Source: Caballeronia temeraria
Lineage (GTDB): Bacteria > Pseudomonadota > Gammaproteobacteria > Burkholderiales > Burkholderiaceae
Assembly (NCBI RefSeq): GCF_001544795.2
Contig: NZ_FCOI02000003.1
Span: 1-64,000 of the forward strand
DNA length: 64,000 nt
Direction: 5' to 3'
Part shown: in pieces, positions 17,357 through 26,494 of the stretch
Layout: every line of letters begins with the position of its first letter
Numbering within the stretch: position 1 is the first letter of the stretch
Notes under the pieces: model-generated
Database searches by the model: none
Seen by the model: only the letters and a program-made list of their open reading frames with translations
Told to the model about the DNA's origin: nothing
Program-made: the position numbers and the translations under genes

Positions 17357-18639
17357 GCTGCTCTCCGCTCCATGACCTGCTTGAGAATCGTGCGGCAGGA
17401 CACCACGCCCGCGAGTCTGCCGTGTTCATCGGTGACCGGCACGTCGTGCACCTGGCCGAGCGCAATCGCCGCGAGTTCATGCAAATCCGTTGTCAACGGA
17501 ACGGCCGCGACGTCGCGAAGCAACGCGTCGCTGATCGGGCGATTGCCGCTCTTGTGCAATGACGCCGGCGTCACGCAGCCCTGATATCGCCCTGCTTCGT
17601 CGCAGACATAGCCGCACTCCGCGCCGCTGTCGATCAGGCTGTTCAGATAGCGCTCGGAAGGCGCGCTCGTATTACATGCGATGAGACCGCGCTCGACCTT
17701 CGTCATCAGGCTCGATGCTTCGAGGAAGCGCGACACGTCGACGTTGCGGAAGAAGTCGCGCACGTAGTCGTCCGCAGGCGATTGAATGAGTTCCGCCGGC
17801 GTGCCGACCTGAATCAGGCGGCCGTCTTTCATGATGCCGATGCGCCCACCGATCTTCACCGCCTCTTCGATGTCGTGCGAGATGAAAACGATCGTGCGCT
17901 GCTCTTCCTTCTGCAGACGCAGCAGCTCGTTCTGCATCTCGAAGCGGATGAGCGGATCGAGCGCGGAGAACGCTTCGTCCATCAAGAGCACCGAAGGATT
18001 CACCGCCAGCGCACGAGCCAGCCCGACGCGCTGCTGCATGCCGCCCGACAGCTCGCTCGGCAAAAGCTTTTCGTAAGAAGCGAGGCCGACGCGCGTCAAC
18101 GCGGCGCGTGCGAGTTCATATCGTTCCGTTTTTTTCTTGCCCGCGACTTCGAGCCCATAGGCAATGTTGTCGATAACGGTGCGGTTCGGCAGCAGCGCGA
18201 AAGACTGGAACACCATTGCCATTTTTTCGCGGCGCACGGCGCGCAGTTCGGGCGTGCTCATCGGCGCGATATCGCGGCCTTCGAGAATCACTTGCCCGGA
18301 AGTCGGCTCGATCAGGCGATTGAGCAGACGCACCAGCGTCGATTTTCCGGAACCGGACAGGCCCATGATGACGAAAATCTCGCCTGCGTTGACGGCGAGG
18401 CTCACATCGTCGACGGCGACCATGTTGCCGGTCTGCGCGAAGATCTCGTTCCGGCCGAGGCCTTGCTTCAATAACTCCTGAGCGCGCTCCGGCTTCGCAC
18501 CGAAGATCTTCGAAAGGTTCTTGACCGTGAGGATCTCGGTCTGGGAAGCCGCAACCGGGCGCGCCGGCGAGCGGGTTCCAAACTGCGCGGAAGCCGTACT
18601 CGTGACGTCGTTCGGTGCGAGAGTTAGGTTGGGAATCAT
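17353..18639 (-). CDS. Glycine betaine/proline-type ABC importer, ATPase with CBS domains
   Basis: A 428-residue ProV/OpuAA-type ATPase. It has Walker A GLSGSGKST, Q-loop VFQSFALLP, signature LSGGMQQRVGLARAL, Walker B VLLMDEAFSALD and the H-loop FISHD. The C-terminal third is a pair of CBS-like repeats, which in OpuA-type importers sense ionic strength. The ATG at 18639 follows AGGTGG; the frame is open further upstream but lacks coding character. First gene of the long leftward run. Confidence 0.89.
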   Translation of the reverse strand: MIPNLTLAPNDVTSTASAQFGTRSPARPVAASQTEILTVKNLSKIFGAKPERAQELLKQGLGRNEIFAQTGNMVAVDDVSLAVNAGEIFVIMGLSGSGKSTLVRLLNRLIEPTSGQVILEGRDIAPMSTPELRAVRREKMAMVFQSFALLPNRTVIDNIAYGLEVAGKKKTERYELARAALTRVGLASYEKLLPSELSGGMQQRVGLARALAVNPSVLLMDEAFSALDPLIRFEMQNELLRLQKEEQRTIVFISHDIEEAVKIGGRIGIMKDGRLIQVGTPAELIQSPADDYVRDFFRNVDVSRFLEASSLMTKVERGLIACNTSAPSERYLNSLIDSGAECGYVCDEAGRYQGCVTPASLHKSGNRPISDALLRDVAAVPLTTDLHELAAIALGQVHDVPVTDEHGRLAGVVSCRTILKQVMERRAA

Positions 18640-19050
18640 CGGGTCATTCCACCTAGTTCGAAAAAGGAATTTGTCGCCGCCGGAGAAGTCCGGCCTTCTT
18701 TGCGTTGAATGAAGCGTACATGTCCAATTTCGAACACCCACCGACATTTTCTGAGCACTTTTCGATACTTCTGGTAATGAATGCGCGTGTTGCAGCCGAT
18801 GCTTAAAAAAAGCGGAACGCGGCGCGTGTGCCGTGAAGCCATAGCCGGCGCGGCTTTGCGGGCGAAGGACTTGCTCGCGGCCGTTGCTTGCCACGCGAGC
18901 CTTCAAACGGGAGGCTAGGGAATGCCCCTAAACGGCAACGTTTTGATGACTTTTTCGGATGGTAAAGACGCGCTTTTGCGAATCGTCCGTAGGATTGCGG
19001 CCAATGCGGCACAATGATGCCGCTCGAAAAAAAGCTGAAAGGAGTTGGAG
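18640..19050. other. Intergenic region, divergent promoters of betaine importer and CDF exporter
   Basis: About 410 bp without a convincing gene on either strand. It must hold the promoter of the leftward importer/catabolic run and that of the rightward CDF gene. I see no clear palindromic operator; a 7-bp inverted repeat GCTCGCG/CGCGAGC lies near 18869-18896 but could be chance. Confidence 0.5.
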
Positions 19051-19986
19051 ATGTCACAAGGGAACACTGACGAGGCGCTTCGTCGCATGGCGTCGATGGT
19101 CGCGCTGGTGTTTGCGCTCGTCCTCGTCGTGTTGAAGGTCTGGGCCTACTTCGCGACCGGATCGATTTCGCTGCTCACCGCCGCGGCCGACGGTCTCGTC
19201 GACGTGCTCGCGTCCTCCGTAACCTTCATGGGCGTGCGCTACGCCGCGCGCCCGGTCGATGCAGGGCATCGCTACGGGCATGGCAAAGCGGAAGCGGTCG
19301 CGGCATTCGTGCAGGCGCTGTTGCTCGCGGGCGCGGCGCTCGCGCTCGGCATCGAATCGGTGGAACGCATCCTGAACCCCGAACCGCTGAATCAGACGGG
19401 CTTCGGGATCGGGGTCATCATCGTGAGTTCGCTGGCGGCCGTCGCGCTCGTGTTGATGCAGACGTGGGTCGTGAAGCGCACGCGGTCGACCGCCATCGCC
19501 GCCGACCGCGCGCACTATGTCACGGACGTCGCCGTGAATATCGCTGTGCTCATCGCGCTGCTGCTCGATCGCTATCTCGGCTGGTCACGCGCCGACGCGA
19601 TCGGCGCGCTCTGCATCGCGCTGTACATGCTCTGGAACGCGCGCGGCATGGCGGCGGAGGCGCTCATTCAGTTGCTCGACCGCGAGCTCGGCGAGCCGGA
19701 ACGCGCGCGTATCGTGGCGGCGGTGACGGCAGTGGAAGGCGTGCAAGCCTTGCACGATATCCGCACGCGAAATGGCGGCGATCGCGTATTCGTCGAGTTT
19801 CATCTCGAAGTGAATGGCGATCTCACCGTCGCGCAAGGTCACGCCATCGCCGATGATGCGGAAAAAGCCGTGCAGCGGCTCTTTCATGCGTCCGACGTCA
19901 CCGCGCATGTGGAACCGGCCGGCATCGTCGATGATCGTCTGGACGACCGCGTGCTCGGGATGAGTTCAGCAATCGGCCACAAGTGA
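19051..19986 (+). CDS. Cation diffusion facilitator (FieF-like) metal exporter
   Basis: A 311-residue CDF-family exporter with six predicted helices and a C-terminal cytoplasmic ferredoxin-like domain. Metal-site motifs are visible: DGLVD in helix 2, the family motif HRYGHGKAEA after it, and HYVTD in helix 5. These exporters move Zn(II), Fe(II) or Cd(II) out by proton exchange. The ATG at 19051 is chosen because AAAGGAG lies 6 bases before it; the TTG two codons earlier overlaps that site. The 3' end overlaps the convergent dehydrogenase gene by 21 bp. Confidence 0.88.
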   Translation: MSQGNTDEALRRMASMVALVFALVLVVLKVWAYFATGSISLLTAAADGLVDVLASSVTFMGVRYAARPVDAGHRYGHGKAEAVAAFVQALLLAGAALALGIESVERILNPEPLNQTGFGIGVIIVSSLAAVALVLMQTWVVKRTRSTAIAADRAHYVTDVAVNIAVLIALLLDRYLGWSRADAIGALCIALYMLWNARGMAAEALIQLLDRELGEPERARIVAAVTAVEGVQALHDIRTRNGGDRVFVEFHLEVNGDLTVAQGHAIADDAEKAVQRLFHASDVTAHVEPAGIVDDRLDDRVLGMSSAIGHK

Positions 19987-20940
19987 TTGCATCATCGATT
20001 CGCCGCGACATGTTCGCGGCCCTTCGATGCCGAAATGCTTTGCCAGTGCATCGACGACGTGTTCCGCCATCGCGCGACGCGTCTCTTCCGTTCCCGATCC
20101 GATATGCGGCGTGAGCACCAGCCTGCGATCGCGCATGAGCGCTTCGGGAACGTCGGGTTCGTGCTCGAACACATCGAGTGCGGCGCCCGCAAGCTTGTCC
20201 GATGCAAGCGCCGCGATCAGCGCACGTTCATCGACTACGGGACCACGCGCGATATTCACGAGAAATCCATCGGGGCCGAGCGCATCGATGACGTTCGCAT
20301 CGATCAGATGATGCGTCGCCTTTGATAGCGGGCACGTGAGGATCAGCATGTCGCTGTTCCGCGCCAGTTGGGCGACGTCATCGTAGTACGGCATATCGAC
20401 AGCCTTGCGGTTGGGACCGATATACGCGAGCGTCGAACCGAACGCACGCAGCCGATGCGCAATGGCCGAACCGATCGTGCCCAGTCCGACGATGCCGACC
20501 TTCATGTGTGAAATGGACCGGCCCAGCCGGTAATGACCTTGCACGGGCCATTGCCCTGAGCGCACGTAGGCATCGGCATTCACGAAGTCGCGCGTGATCG
20601 CCAGCGCCAGTCCGACAGCCGCATTCGCCACATCTTCGGCCAGAATGTGCGAAGTATTCTCGATGCGTAGGCCACGGGCGCGCGTCGCCTGAATGTCCAC
20701 GTTATCCAGTCCCGCACTGTAGCTCGAGATGATTTCCAGCGCGGGAAGCGCATCGAGGAAAGCCACGTCGATCTTCGTTTTACGCAGCGCGATGCCGCGA
20801 ATCTTGCGACCGTGCTCGATCAGAAACGCACGGGCCTCGGCGGGCTCTTTGGGCAAATCGAGCACGGTAAAAAGCGTTCTCAGTTCAGCGTGAGCCCACT
20901 CGGGCAAGTCCGCCGCATTGAGGATGATCGGCTTGGTCAT
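19966..20940 (-). CDS. D-isomer-specific 2-hydroxyacid dehydrogenase
   Basis: A 324-residue NAD(P)H-dependent 2-hydroxyacid dehydrogenase. It has the Rossmann motif GIVGLGTIGSAIA near residue 150 and the catalytic Arg in NIARGPVVDE, Glu in DVFEHEPDVP and His in LTPHIGSGT. It resembles glyoxylate/hydroxypyruvate reductases (GhrB type). It lies 51 bp downstream of an MFS carrier gene on the same strand, suggesting uptake and reduction or oxidation of one hydroxy- or keto-acid. Confidence 0.87.
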   Translation of the reverse strand: MTKPIILNAADLPEWAHAELRTLFTVLDLPKEPAEARAFLIEHGRKIRGIALRKTKIDVAFLDALPALEIISSYSAGLDNVDIQATRARGLRIENTSHILAEDVANAAVGLALAITRDFVNADAYVRSGQWPVQGHYRLGRSISHMKVGIVGLGTIGSAIAHRLRAFGSTLAYIGPNRKAVDMPYYDDVAQLARNSDMLILTCPLSKATHHLIDANVIDALGPDGFLVNIARGPVVDERALIAALASDKLAGAALDVFEHEPDVPEALMRDRRLVLTPHIGSGTEETRRAMAEHVVDALAKHFGIEGPRTCRGESMMQSLVADC

Positions 20941-20991
20941 GATTCGAATTCGATGATGGTGTTATGCAAAAAGAAACCTGAAAACAAGGAC

Positions 20992-22347
20992 TCAACTCAT
21001 TGTGACGCGCTCGATCTTTCCCATGAAGAACAGATAGACGATGGCCGCCAGCAAACAGTGCGCCGCGACGAAGTAGAGTCCGACCGTGTAGCCGCCCGTC
21101 GCCTGCACGAGATAGCCGAAGGCGATCGGCGTCACGATCCCGCCGATATTCCCGATGCAATTGAAGATCGCGCCGGCGAGACCGACTGCTTCGCGCGGTG
21201 CCGTATCGCTGACGACGGCCCACGTGCCCGCTCCCGCCGCCGCACCCTTGCCGAAGAAGGCCAGCGTCATCAGCATGACGATCACGACATTGCTTTCGGT
21301 GACGGCGGACAGCACGAGACTGCAGCCCATCGCCATGCCGACGATATACGGCGTCTTGCGCGCCCACGAGACGCTCCATCCGCGGCGAATGAGCCAGTCG
21401 GAAAGCGTGCCGCCCGCAATGCCGCCGACGAAGCCCGCCACGGCCGGCACCATCGTCGCGAAGCCTGCCTGCATCACGTTCATGCCGCGCGCCTGAACGA
21501 GATAGATAGGGAACCAGGTGATGAAGAAATAACTCAGCGCGATGGTGCAATACTGCCCGATATACGCGCACCACAGCATGCGGTTGGTGAGCAGCGTGCG
21601 CATGACGCCGGACGAGATCGCGGGGCGTGACTGAAGCTCGTGCTTCGAGTCGATATCGACCATTGCGCCGCCCGCGATGATGTGATCCAGCTCGCTGCTC
21701 GACACGCGCGGATGATTGCGCGGCTCGTACATCACGACGGCCCACACGCCCGCGGCCACGATGCCGATCACGCCCAGCGCGATGAACGGCGCGGGCCAGC
21801 CGAAACGCGACGTGAGCCATCCCGCGAACGGCGAGAAGATCGCCACGGCAAAGTACGATGCCGATGCGAACAGCGATGTCGCGAGACCGCGCTCTTCCTT
21901 CGGGAACCACATGACGGCAACGCGGCCGTTGGCGGGAAAGCTCGGCGCTTCGATCAGCCCGAGCGCGAAACGCAGCGCAAACAGCAGCCCCAGCGCAATC
22001 GAAAGATCCGACGTGAAGTTGCCGATGAAGCCGACCAACATCGTCGCGACGGACCACAGGATCAGCGTCGCGCCGTACATGGTCTTGGTGCCGAGACGAT
22101 CGAGCAGCAAGCCGCCGGGTATCTGACCGACGACATACGCCCAACTGAAGGCCGACAGCACATAGCCCAGTTGCACGTGATTCAGGCCGAATTCCTTCGA
22201 TATGCCGGGCCCTGCGATTGACAGGATGGCGCGATCCGCATAGGCCACCGTGGCCAGCAGCAGAATCATCGCGAGGATCGAGTAGCGTGTTCGCGTCGTG
22301 CGGGTTGCGGTGCTCGCTATATACTGGGTCGTTCGCTCTGTAGCCAC
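20992..22347 (-). CDS. MFS transporter, ACS family
   Basis: A 451-residue, 12-helix MFS carrier. DRAILSIAGPGISKEFGL in helix 1 and GQIPGGLLLDRLGTKTMYG are typical of the anion:cation symporter group (glucarate/galactonate type). The start is set at GTG 22347 because AGGAG lies 7 bases upstream; an ATG six codons earlier is also possible, but the ribosome site would then be inside the gene. It is divergent from the HTH-citrate synthase gene and probably co-transcribed with the hydroxyacid dehydrogenase. The substrate is likely a hydroxy-carboxylate. Confidence 0.86.
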   Translation of the reverse strand: MATERTTQYIASTATRTTRTRYSILAMILLLATVAYADRAILSIAGPGISKEFGLNHVQLGYVLSAFSWAYVVGQIPGGLLLDRLGTKTMYGATLILWSVATMLVGFIGNFTSDLSIALGLLFALRFALGLIEAPSFPANGRVAVMWFPKEERGLATSLFASASYFAVAIFSPFAGWLTSRFGWPAPFIALGVIGIVAAGVWAVVMYEPRNHPRVSSSELDHIIAGGAMVDIDSKHELQSRPAISSGVMRTLLTNRMLWCAYIGQYCTIALSYFFITWFPIYLVQARGMNVMQAGFATMVPAVAGFVGGIAGGTLSDWLIRRGWSVSWARKTPYIVGMAMGCSLVLSAVTESNVVIVMLMTLAFFGKGAAAGAGTWAVVSDTAPREAVGLAGAIFNCIGNIGGIVTPIAFGYLVQATGGYTVGLYFVAAHCLLAAIVYLFFMGKIERVTMS

Positions 22348-22511
22348 CGATATCTCCTGTTTCATGCCCCTGAACGCGTCCGGACGACGCGCGCTGCGGA
22401 AGCCTTTCGACCTGCTGGCCGGACTTCTCTCGGGGAAATTTGATGCTTGCATTAAACCGACGCCGTGGATGACCGTCAATCTTGATTGATTCGATCAACG
22501 TGAAGAACTGG

Positions 22512-23630
22512 ATGACTCAGGAAGAGGCCTGCGAGGCCCTGAGCGTGCGCAAGCAGACGCTATACGCCTATGTGAGCCGTGGTCAGATCGAGGTTCAGGA
22601 CGACCCGCAGCACGCGAACCGCAATCTCTATCGCGCAGCGGATATCGCGGCGCTCGTGAAGAAGCGCAACCTCGGACGGGCGCGCAAGAACATCGCGGCG
22701 AGCACGATGGCCTGGGGCGAGCCGATCATCGACACGAGCATCTCCGCCATCGTGCGCGGGCGGCTCTATTATCGCGGCCGCGATGCGGTGCAACTGGCGG
22801 CATCGGCGACGCTCGAAGAGGCCGCGCGTCTGCTCTGGGATATGAACGAACTGCCGCGCTTTCCTTCTATCGAGCCGGTCCGTTTCGATGGACCCGTCCG
22901 CGCGCGTGTCTATGCTGCTCTGGCGCACGAGGCGGCGAACGATACGGACCAAACGGTGCGCGTGAATCAGGCCGCGGTGCTGGTGGGCCGCGTCGCGAGC
23001 AACTTCGTCGCGTTACGTTCGGATGACGGTCCGTTGCATCTGCGGATCGCGCATGCATGGGATGTCGCGCATCATGCGGATCTGATTCGGCGCGTGCTGG
23101 TGCTGCTTGCCGATCAGGAACTCACGAGTTCATCGTTCGCGGCGCGTGTGGCCGCATCGACGGGAGCCTCGCTCGGAGCAAGCATGATCGCGGGACTCGC
23201 GGCATTTTCCGGGCCGATGCACGGCAACGCCATCGTGCGCGTACGGGAGCTCATGAACGATGCGAAACGCTCGGGCACCGAGATCGCGGTTCAGCGACGC
23301 ATCGCGGATGGCGACTCGTTGCCGGGCTTCGGCCACGAACTTTATCCGCAAGGCGATCCGCGCGCGGCCGATCTCTTGTCCGCGTTCGAAGCGCCCGATG
23401 CTGCGCGAGCGTTGATCGATTGCGTCGAACGATTGACGGGCAAGCTGCCCGCTATCGATATGGCGCTCGCCGCGCTCGGCGATCATTGCGGTCTCCCCGA
23501 GGAAGCGGCGTTCGCTCTATTCTCTATCGCGCGCAGCGTCGGCTGGATGGCTCATTCGATCGAGCAGATCGGCGAAGGACGCTTGCTGCGGCCGCGCGCG
23601 AATTATGTCGGGCCTGCGGTCATCGAGTAA
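22512..23630 (+). CDS. Citrate synthase-family protein with N-terminal helix-turn-helix
   Basis: A roughly 372-residue protein with two parts. Residues 1-50 form a MerR/excisionase-like HTH (TQEEACEALSVRKQTLYAYVSRG ... LYRAADIAALVKKR). The rest is a compact citrate synthase domain with the catalytic residues in place: His237 (GPMHGNA), His275 (GFGHELYP) and Asp316 (AIDMALAAL), plus the IARSVGWMAHSIEQ end motif. The start is uncertain; in-frame TTG 22482 and GTG 22500 are alternatives. It is divergent from an MFS/hydroxyacid dehydrogenase pair, so it may act as an acyl-CoA/keto-acid condensing enzyme, a regulator, or both. Its 3' end overlaps the CcdA gene by 11 bp. Confidence 0.83.
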   Translation: MTQEEACEALSVRKQTLYAYVSRGQIEVQDDPQHANRNLYRAADIAALVKKRNLGRARKNIAASTMAWGEPIIDTSISAIVRGRLYYRGRDAVQLAASATLEEAARLLWDMNELPRFPSIEPVRFDGPVRARVYAALAHEAANDTDQTVRVNQAAVLVGRVASNFVALRSDDGPLHLRIAHAWDVAHHADLIRRVLVLLADQELTSSSFAARVAASTGASLGASMIAGLAAFSGPMHGNAIVRVRELMNDAKRSGTEIAVQRRIADGDSLPGFGHELYPQGDPRAADLLSAFEAPDAARALIDCVERLTGKLPAIDMALAALGDHCGLPEEAAFALFSIARSVGWMAHSIEQIGEGRLLRPRANYVGPAVIE

Positions 23631-24378
23631 GCGAGACTTCCTTCACTGCGGATGCAGGCTTCAGCACGCTCACGAGTTTGCTTTCGATGCCGGTGGTCGG
23701 CGCACCGGGGATATATGCGAGCACGCGCGTATCGATGCCCGTCGCGATCGCGGCCACCGTCAACACGATGAGCGCGCCCATCGCGCGGCGCACATGCTCG
23801 CCGACGCCGAGCGAACGCTTGACGCGATCGAGCGCGCGTTTGCCGAGGCTCGACGCCACCGCGAGCGCAGTCGCCGCGCCGATGGCATAGGCAAGGAGCG
23901 CCGCAACCGTATGCCAGTTCGCGCCATGCAGCGCTGCGCCCGTGAGGATCACGCCGAGAATCGGGCCCGCGCACGGCGCCCACAGAAGGCCCGTCGCCGC
24001 GCCAAGCAGCGTCGATGACGCGATGCGGCTCGTTGTCCCTTGCGCCGATGAACGCGCGACGATACGGTCCGCCAGCGCCGATAACGGGCGCGTGAGCCGC
24101 TCGGCGACCGATGGGAACAACAACGCCGCGCCGAACACGGCGAGCGTCGCGAGCGCGATCCAGCGGCCGTATTGACTCAGTTGCGCGGCGCCCGCGAGAC
24201 CCGCGACGCCGATGCCGGTCACGAGCGCGAACGTGCCCGCGAGCCCGATCAAAAGCGGCAGGCGATCGGTGATAAAGGGCTTGTCCGAGCGCGCGAATAC
24301 GAAGGGCACGACTGGCAGGATGCAGGGACTCAGGACGGTGAACACGCCGCCGAGAAATGCGATGAAGATGAGTGACAT
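23620..24378 (-). CDS. CcdA/DsbD-like thiol-disulfide electron carrier, membrane protein
   Basis: A 252-residue membrane protein with about six helices. Two conserved Cys-Pro segments mark the CcdA family: LSPCILPVVPF (Cys19) and WAPCAGPILG in the middle. CcdA passes electrons from cytoplasmic thioredoxin to periplasmic thiol proteins. GGAG lies 9 bases before the ATG at 24378; longer upstream frames lack coding character. A periplasmic thioredoxin gene is divergent from it across 202 bp, its likely partner. Confidence 0.86.
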   Translation of the reverse strand: MSLIFIAFLGGVFTVLSPCILPVVPFVFARSDKPFITDRLPLLIGLAGTFALVTGIGVAGLAGAAQLSQYGRWIALATLAVFGAALLFPSVAERLTRPLSALADRIVARSSAQGTTSRIASSTLLGAATGLLWAPCAGPILGVILTGAALHGANWHTVAALLAYAIGAATALAVASSLGKRALDRVKRSLGVGEHVRRAMGALIVLTVAAIATGIDTRVLAYIPGAPTTGIESKLVSVLKPASAVKEVSLTR

Positions 24379-24433
24379 GGAATCGGTCTCCTTGAATAGC
24401 GGTTGGGCCATGTGCCGTATTCCAGCGCCTTCA

Positions 24434-24532
24434 TGTATCGCGGACATTTCAGAAACGATGCGACGTGCAACGCCGTGTATCGAAAGCATTGCCGGATACA
24501 TGGTGATACAAACGCGACACGCGCCCGATACA
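24434..24532. repeat. Cluster of five GATACA/TGTATC hexamers between ccdA-like and thioredoxin genes
   Basis: TGTATC occurs at 24434-24439 and 24476-24481, and GATACA at 24495-24500, 24505-24510 and 24527-24532. The copies at 24476 and 24495 form an inverted repeat with a 13-base spacer. All fall in the 202-bp gap between two divergent redox genes, so they are candidate regulator or ECF-sigma recognition sites. Confidence 0.5.
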
Positions 24533-24580
24533 TCGGCGCGATTCAATGGCTCCAACATCAGTTCAAAAGGAGCACTCGTC

Positions 24581-25165
24581 ATGTTCGATCGTCTCAAGAT
24601 CGCGGCCGTCGCTACGGCAATGGCCGCCGCATTCGGCGCTGTCGCGGCGCTTGCCGCTTTCTCATCGACCGGCTCGGCAGCCGGCGTGGAATCGATGCAA
24701 TCCATGCAGCAAAAAGGCACGCAGGCGCCCGACTTCACCGGCATCGACAACTGGATCAACAGCGCGCCGCTCGATCTCAAGCAGCTGCGCGGCAAGGTTG
24801 TGCTCGTCGACTTCTGGACCTTCGATTGCATCAACTGCGCCCATACGCTGCCGCACGTGAAGGACTGGTATTCGCGCTATCGCGACAAAGGGCTTGTCGT
24901 CGTCGGTGTGCATACGCCCGAATACACGTTCGAGCGCGATACCGGCAATCTGAAGAAAGCGATCGCGCGATATGGAATCGAATATCCCGTCGCGCAGGAC
25001 AATCGCTATGCGACATGGAATGCCTATAACAATCAGTATTGGCCCGCGTTCTATCTGATCGATCAGAACGGGAAGATTGTCTATGCCCAATTCGGCGAAG
25101 GAAGCTATGCGAAAACCGAAGACACGATTCGCGGATTGCTCGGACTGAGTGCAAAGCAAAGCTAA
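24581..25165 (+). CDS. Periplasmic thioredoxin-like (TlpA/DipZ-type) protein
   Basis: A 194-residue redox protein. A signal peptide or anchor covers about residues 7-33. The thioredoxin fold has the active site WTFDCINCAH (Cys83, Cys86) in the form usual for DipZ-type TlpA relatives, and the cis-proline segment YWPAFYLID. AAAAGGAG is 8 bases before the ATG at 24581. With the divergent CcdA-like gene it probably forms a periplasmic thiol reduction pathway, for instance for methionine sulfoxide or peroxide repair. Confidence 0.87.
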   Translation: MFDRLKIAAVATAMAAAFGAVAALAAFSSTGSAAGVESMQSMQQKGTQAPDFTGIDNWINSAPLDLKQLRGKVVLVDFWTFDCINCAHTLPHVKDWYSRYRDKGLVVVGVHTPEYTFERDTGNLKKAIARYGIEYPVAQDNRYATWNAYNNQYWPAFYLIDQNGKIVYAQFGEGSYAKTEDTIRGLLGLSAKQS

Positions 25166-25170
25166 AAGAA

Positions 25171-25196
25171 AAAGCGCGCCACAACGGGCGCGCTTT
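25171..25196. terminator. Bidirectional rho-independent terminator
   Basis: A perfect 10-bp stem, AAAGCGCGCC at 25171-25180 and GGCGCGCTTT at 25187-25196, with a 6-base loop. It begins 5 bases after the thioredoxin stop and ends 26 bases before the convergent symporter stop. A and T runs flank it, so it can serve both genes. Confidence 0.85.
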
Positions 25197-25222
25197 CATT
25201 TCTAATTGACCGATGCAAGCGT

Positions 25223-26182
25223 TCAGCTTTGTCTTGCAGCTGCGCCTTGTGCATCGGCTTCGTGCGTCGAGCCTTTCGCCGGACGCCCTGCCCAATAGCC
25301 TGCGAGCATCGATCCCGACAGGTTGTGCCACACGGAAAAGAGCGCGCCGGGCAGCGCTGCGATCGGCGTGAAATAAAGCTTGCCGAGCGTCGCCGCGAGG
25401 CCGGAGTTCTGCATGCCGACTTCGATCGCGAGCGTGCGGCAGACGGCTTCGTCGAAGCCGAGCAGACGGCCGCCCCAATAGCCGCCCAGAAGACCGATGC
25501 CGTTGTGTAGCACCACGCCCACCGCGACGACCATGCCCACCGACGCGATGCTCTTCTGCGTGCCGCCGACCACCGCGGCGATGATGAGCAGGATCGACAC
25601 CATCGACACGAGCGGCAGCATCCATTCGATCTTGCGCACGAGTTTGCCGAACAGATGATTCACGACGAGGCCGATGACGATTGGCAGCGCGACGATCTGC
25701 ACGATGCTCATCAGCATGCCGTGCACGTCGACGGCAATCGATGCATCGACATAAAGACGCGTGAGCAACGGCGTCGCGAACACGCCGACGAGCGTCGACA
25801 GCGCGCTGATCGTGACGGACAGCGCGACGTCGCCGCGCGCGAGATAGATCATCACATTCGACGCCGTACCGCTCGCGACGCTGCCGACGAGCACCATGCC
25901 CGCCATCAGATCGGGCGGCATGTGCAGCGCCTTTGCGATCACCCAGGCGGCGAGCGGCATCACGAGGTAATGCAGCACGATACCCGCGATGACCGGCGCA
26001 GGCCGCGTGAACACGCGCCTGAAATCGTCGATGGAAAGCGTGACGCCCATCGACAGCATGATGATCGTCAGAAGCGTCGTGACGTGCGGCGCGATGCCGG
26101 TCACGGATGAAGGCGCGCTATAGGCGGCGATGGAAACCAGCACGGCCCAGAGCGGGAAAAGACGGGTGACGCGGGCAAGCAT
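25223..26182 (-). CDS. Bile acid:sodium symporter (BASS) family transporter
   Basis: A 319-residue membrane protein with about nine to ten helices. It shows the crossed-helix motifs of the SBF/BASS family: [24 protein letters not shown] in the middle and [18 protein letters not shown] near residue 265. Bacterial members carry organic acids such as pantothenate or keto-acids with sodium. GAGGA precedes the ATG. It appears monocistronic. Confidence 0.86.
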   Translation of the reverse strand: MLARVTRLFPLWAVLVSIAAYSAPSSVTGIAPHVTTLLTIIMLSMGVTLSIDDFRRVFTRPAPVIAGIVLHYLVMPLAAWVIAKALHMPPDLMAGMVLVGSVASGTASNVMIYLARGDVALSVTISALSTLVGVFATPLLTRLYVDASIAVDVHGMLMSIVQIVALPIVIGLVVNHLFGKLVRKIEWMLPLVSMVSILLIIAAVVGGTQKSIASVGMVVAVGVVLHNGIGLLGGYWGGRLLGFDEAVCRTLAIEVGMQNSGLAATLGKLYFTPIAALPGALFSVWHNLSGSMLAGYWAGRPAKGSTHEADAQGAAARQS

Positions 26183-26494
26183 GAAAACGATCCTCGAGTG
26201 TCGTTGCGTGTCGTGTGTGTTTCAGCGAAAGCGGCGGTGCACGGGATGACCGGACAGGCGCAGACGGACGAAAGCTTGCCTTCGTGAGGCGGCGCGGCCC
26301 GCGATGCCGTTGCGCGCGGGTTACGCGCGTATGCGGCTGATTGACGGGCTGGCGGCGCATTTTACCCGGCGCGCAGCGAATTTTCGGAAGCCGCTTAAAT
26401 CCCGCGATGCCGAGCGCCCCTCTCGCGGACTCATTCGCCGCTAATTCTGCGACGTCATCATGCGCATCAAACAACCCCTTGCAAGGAGATGATC
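26183..26494. other. Intergenic region without recognisable gene
   Basis: About 310 bp between two divergent genes. No open frame has plausible coding character, and I found no clear operator. It carries only the upstream regions of the BASS symporter and the small membrane protein, including AAGGAG at 26483-26488 for the latter. Confidence 0.5.
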
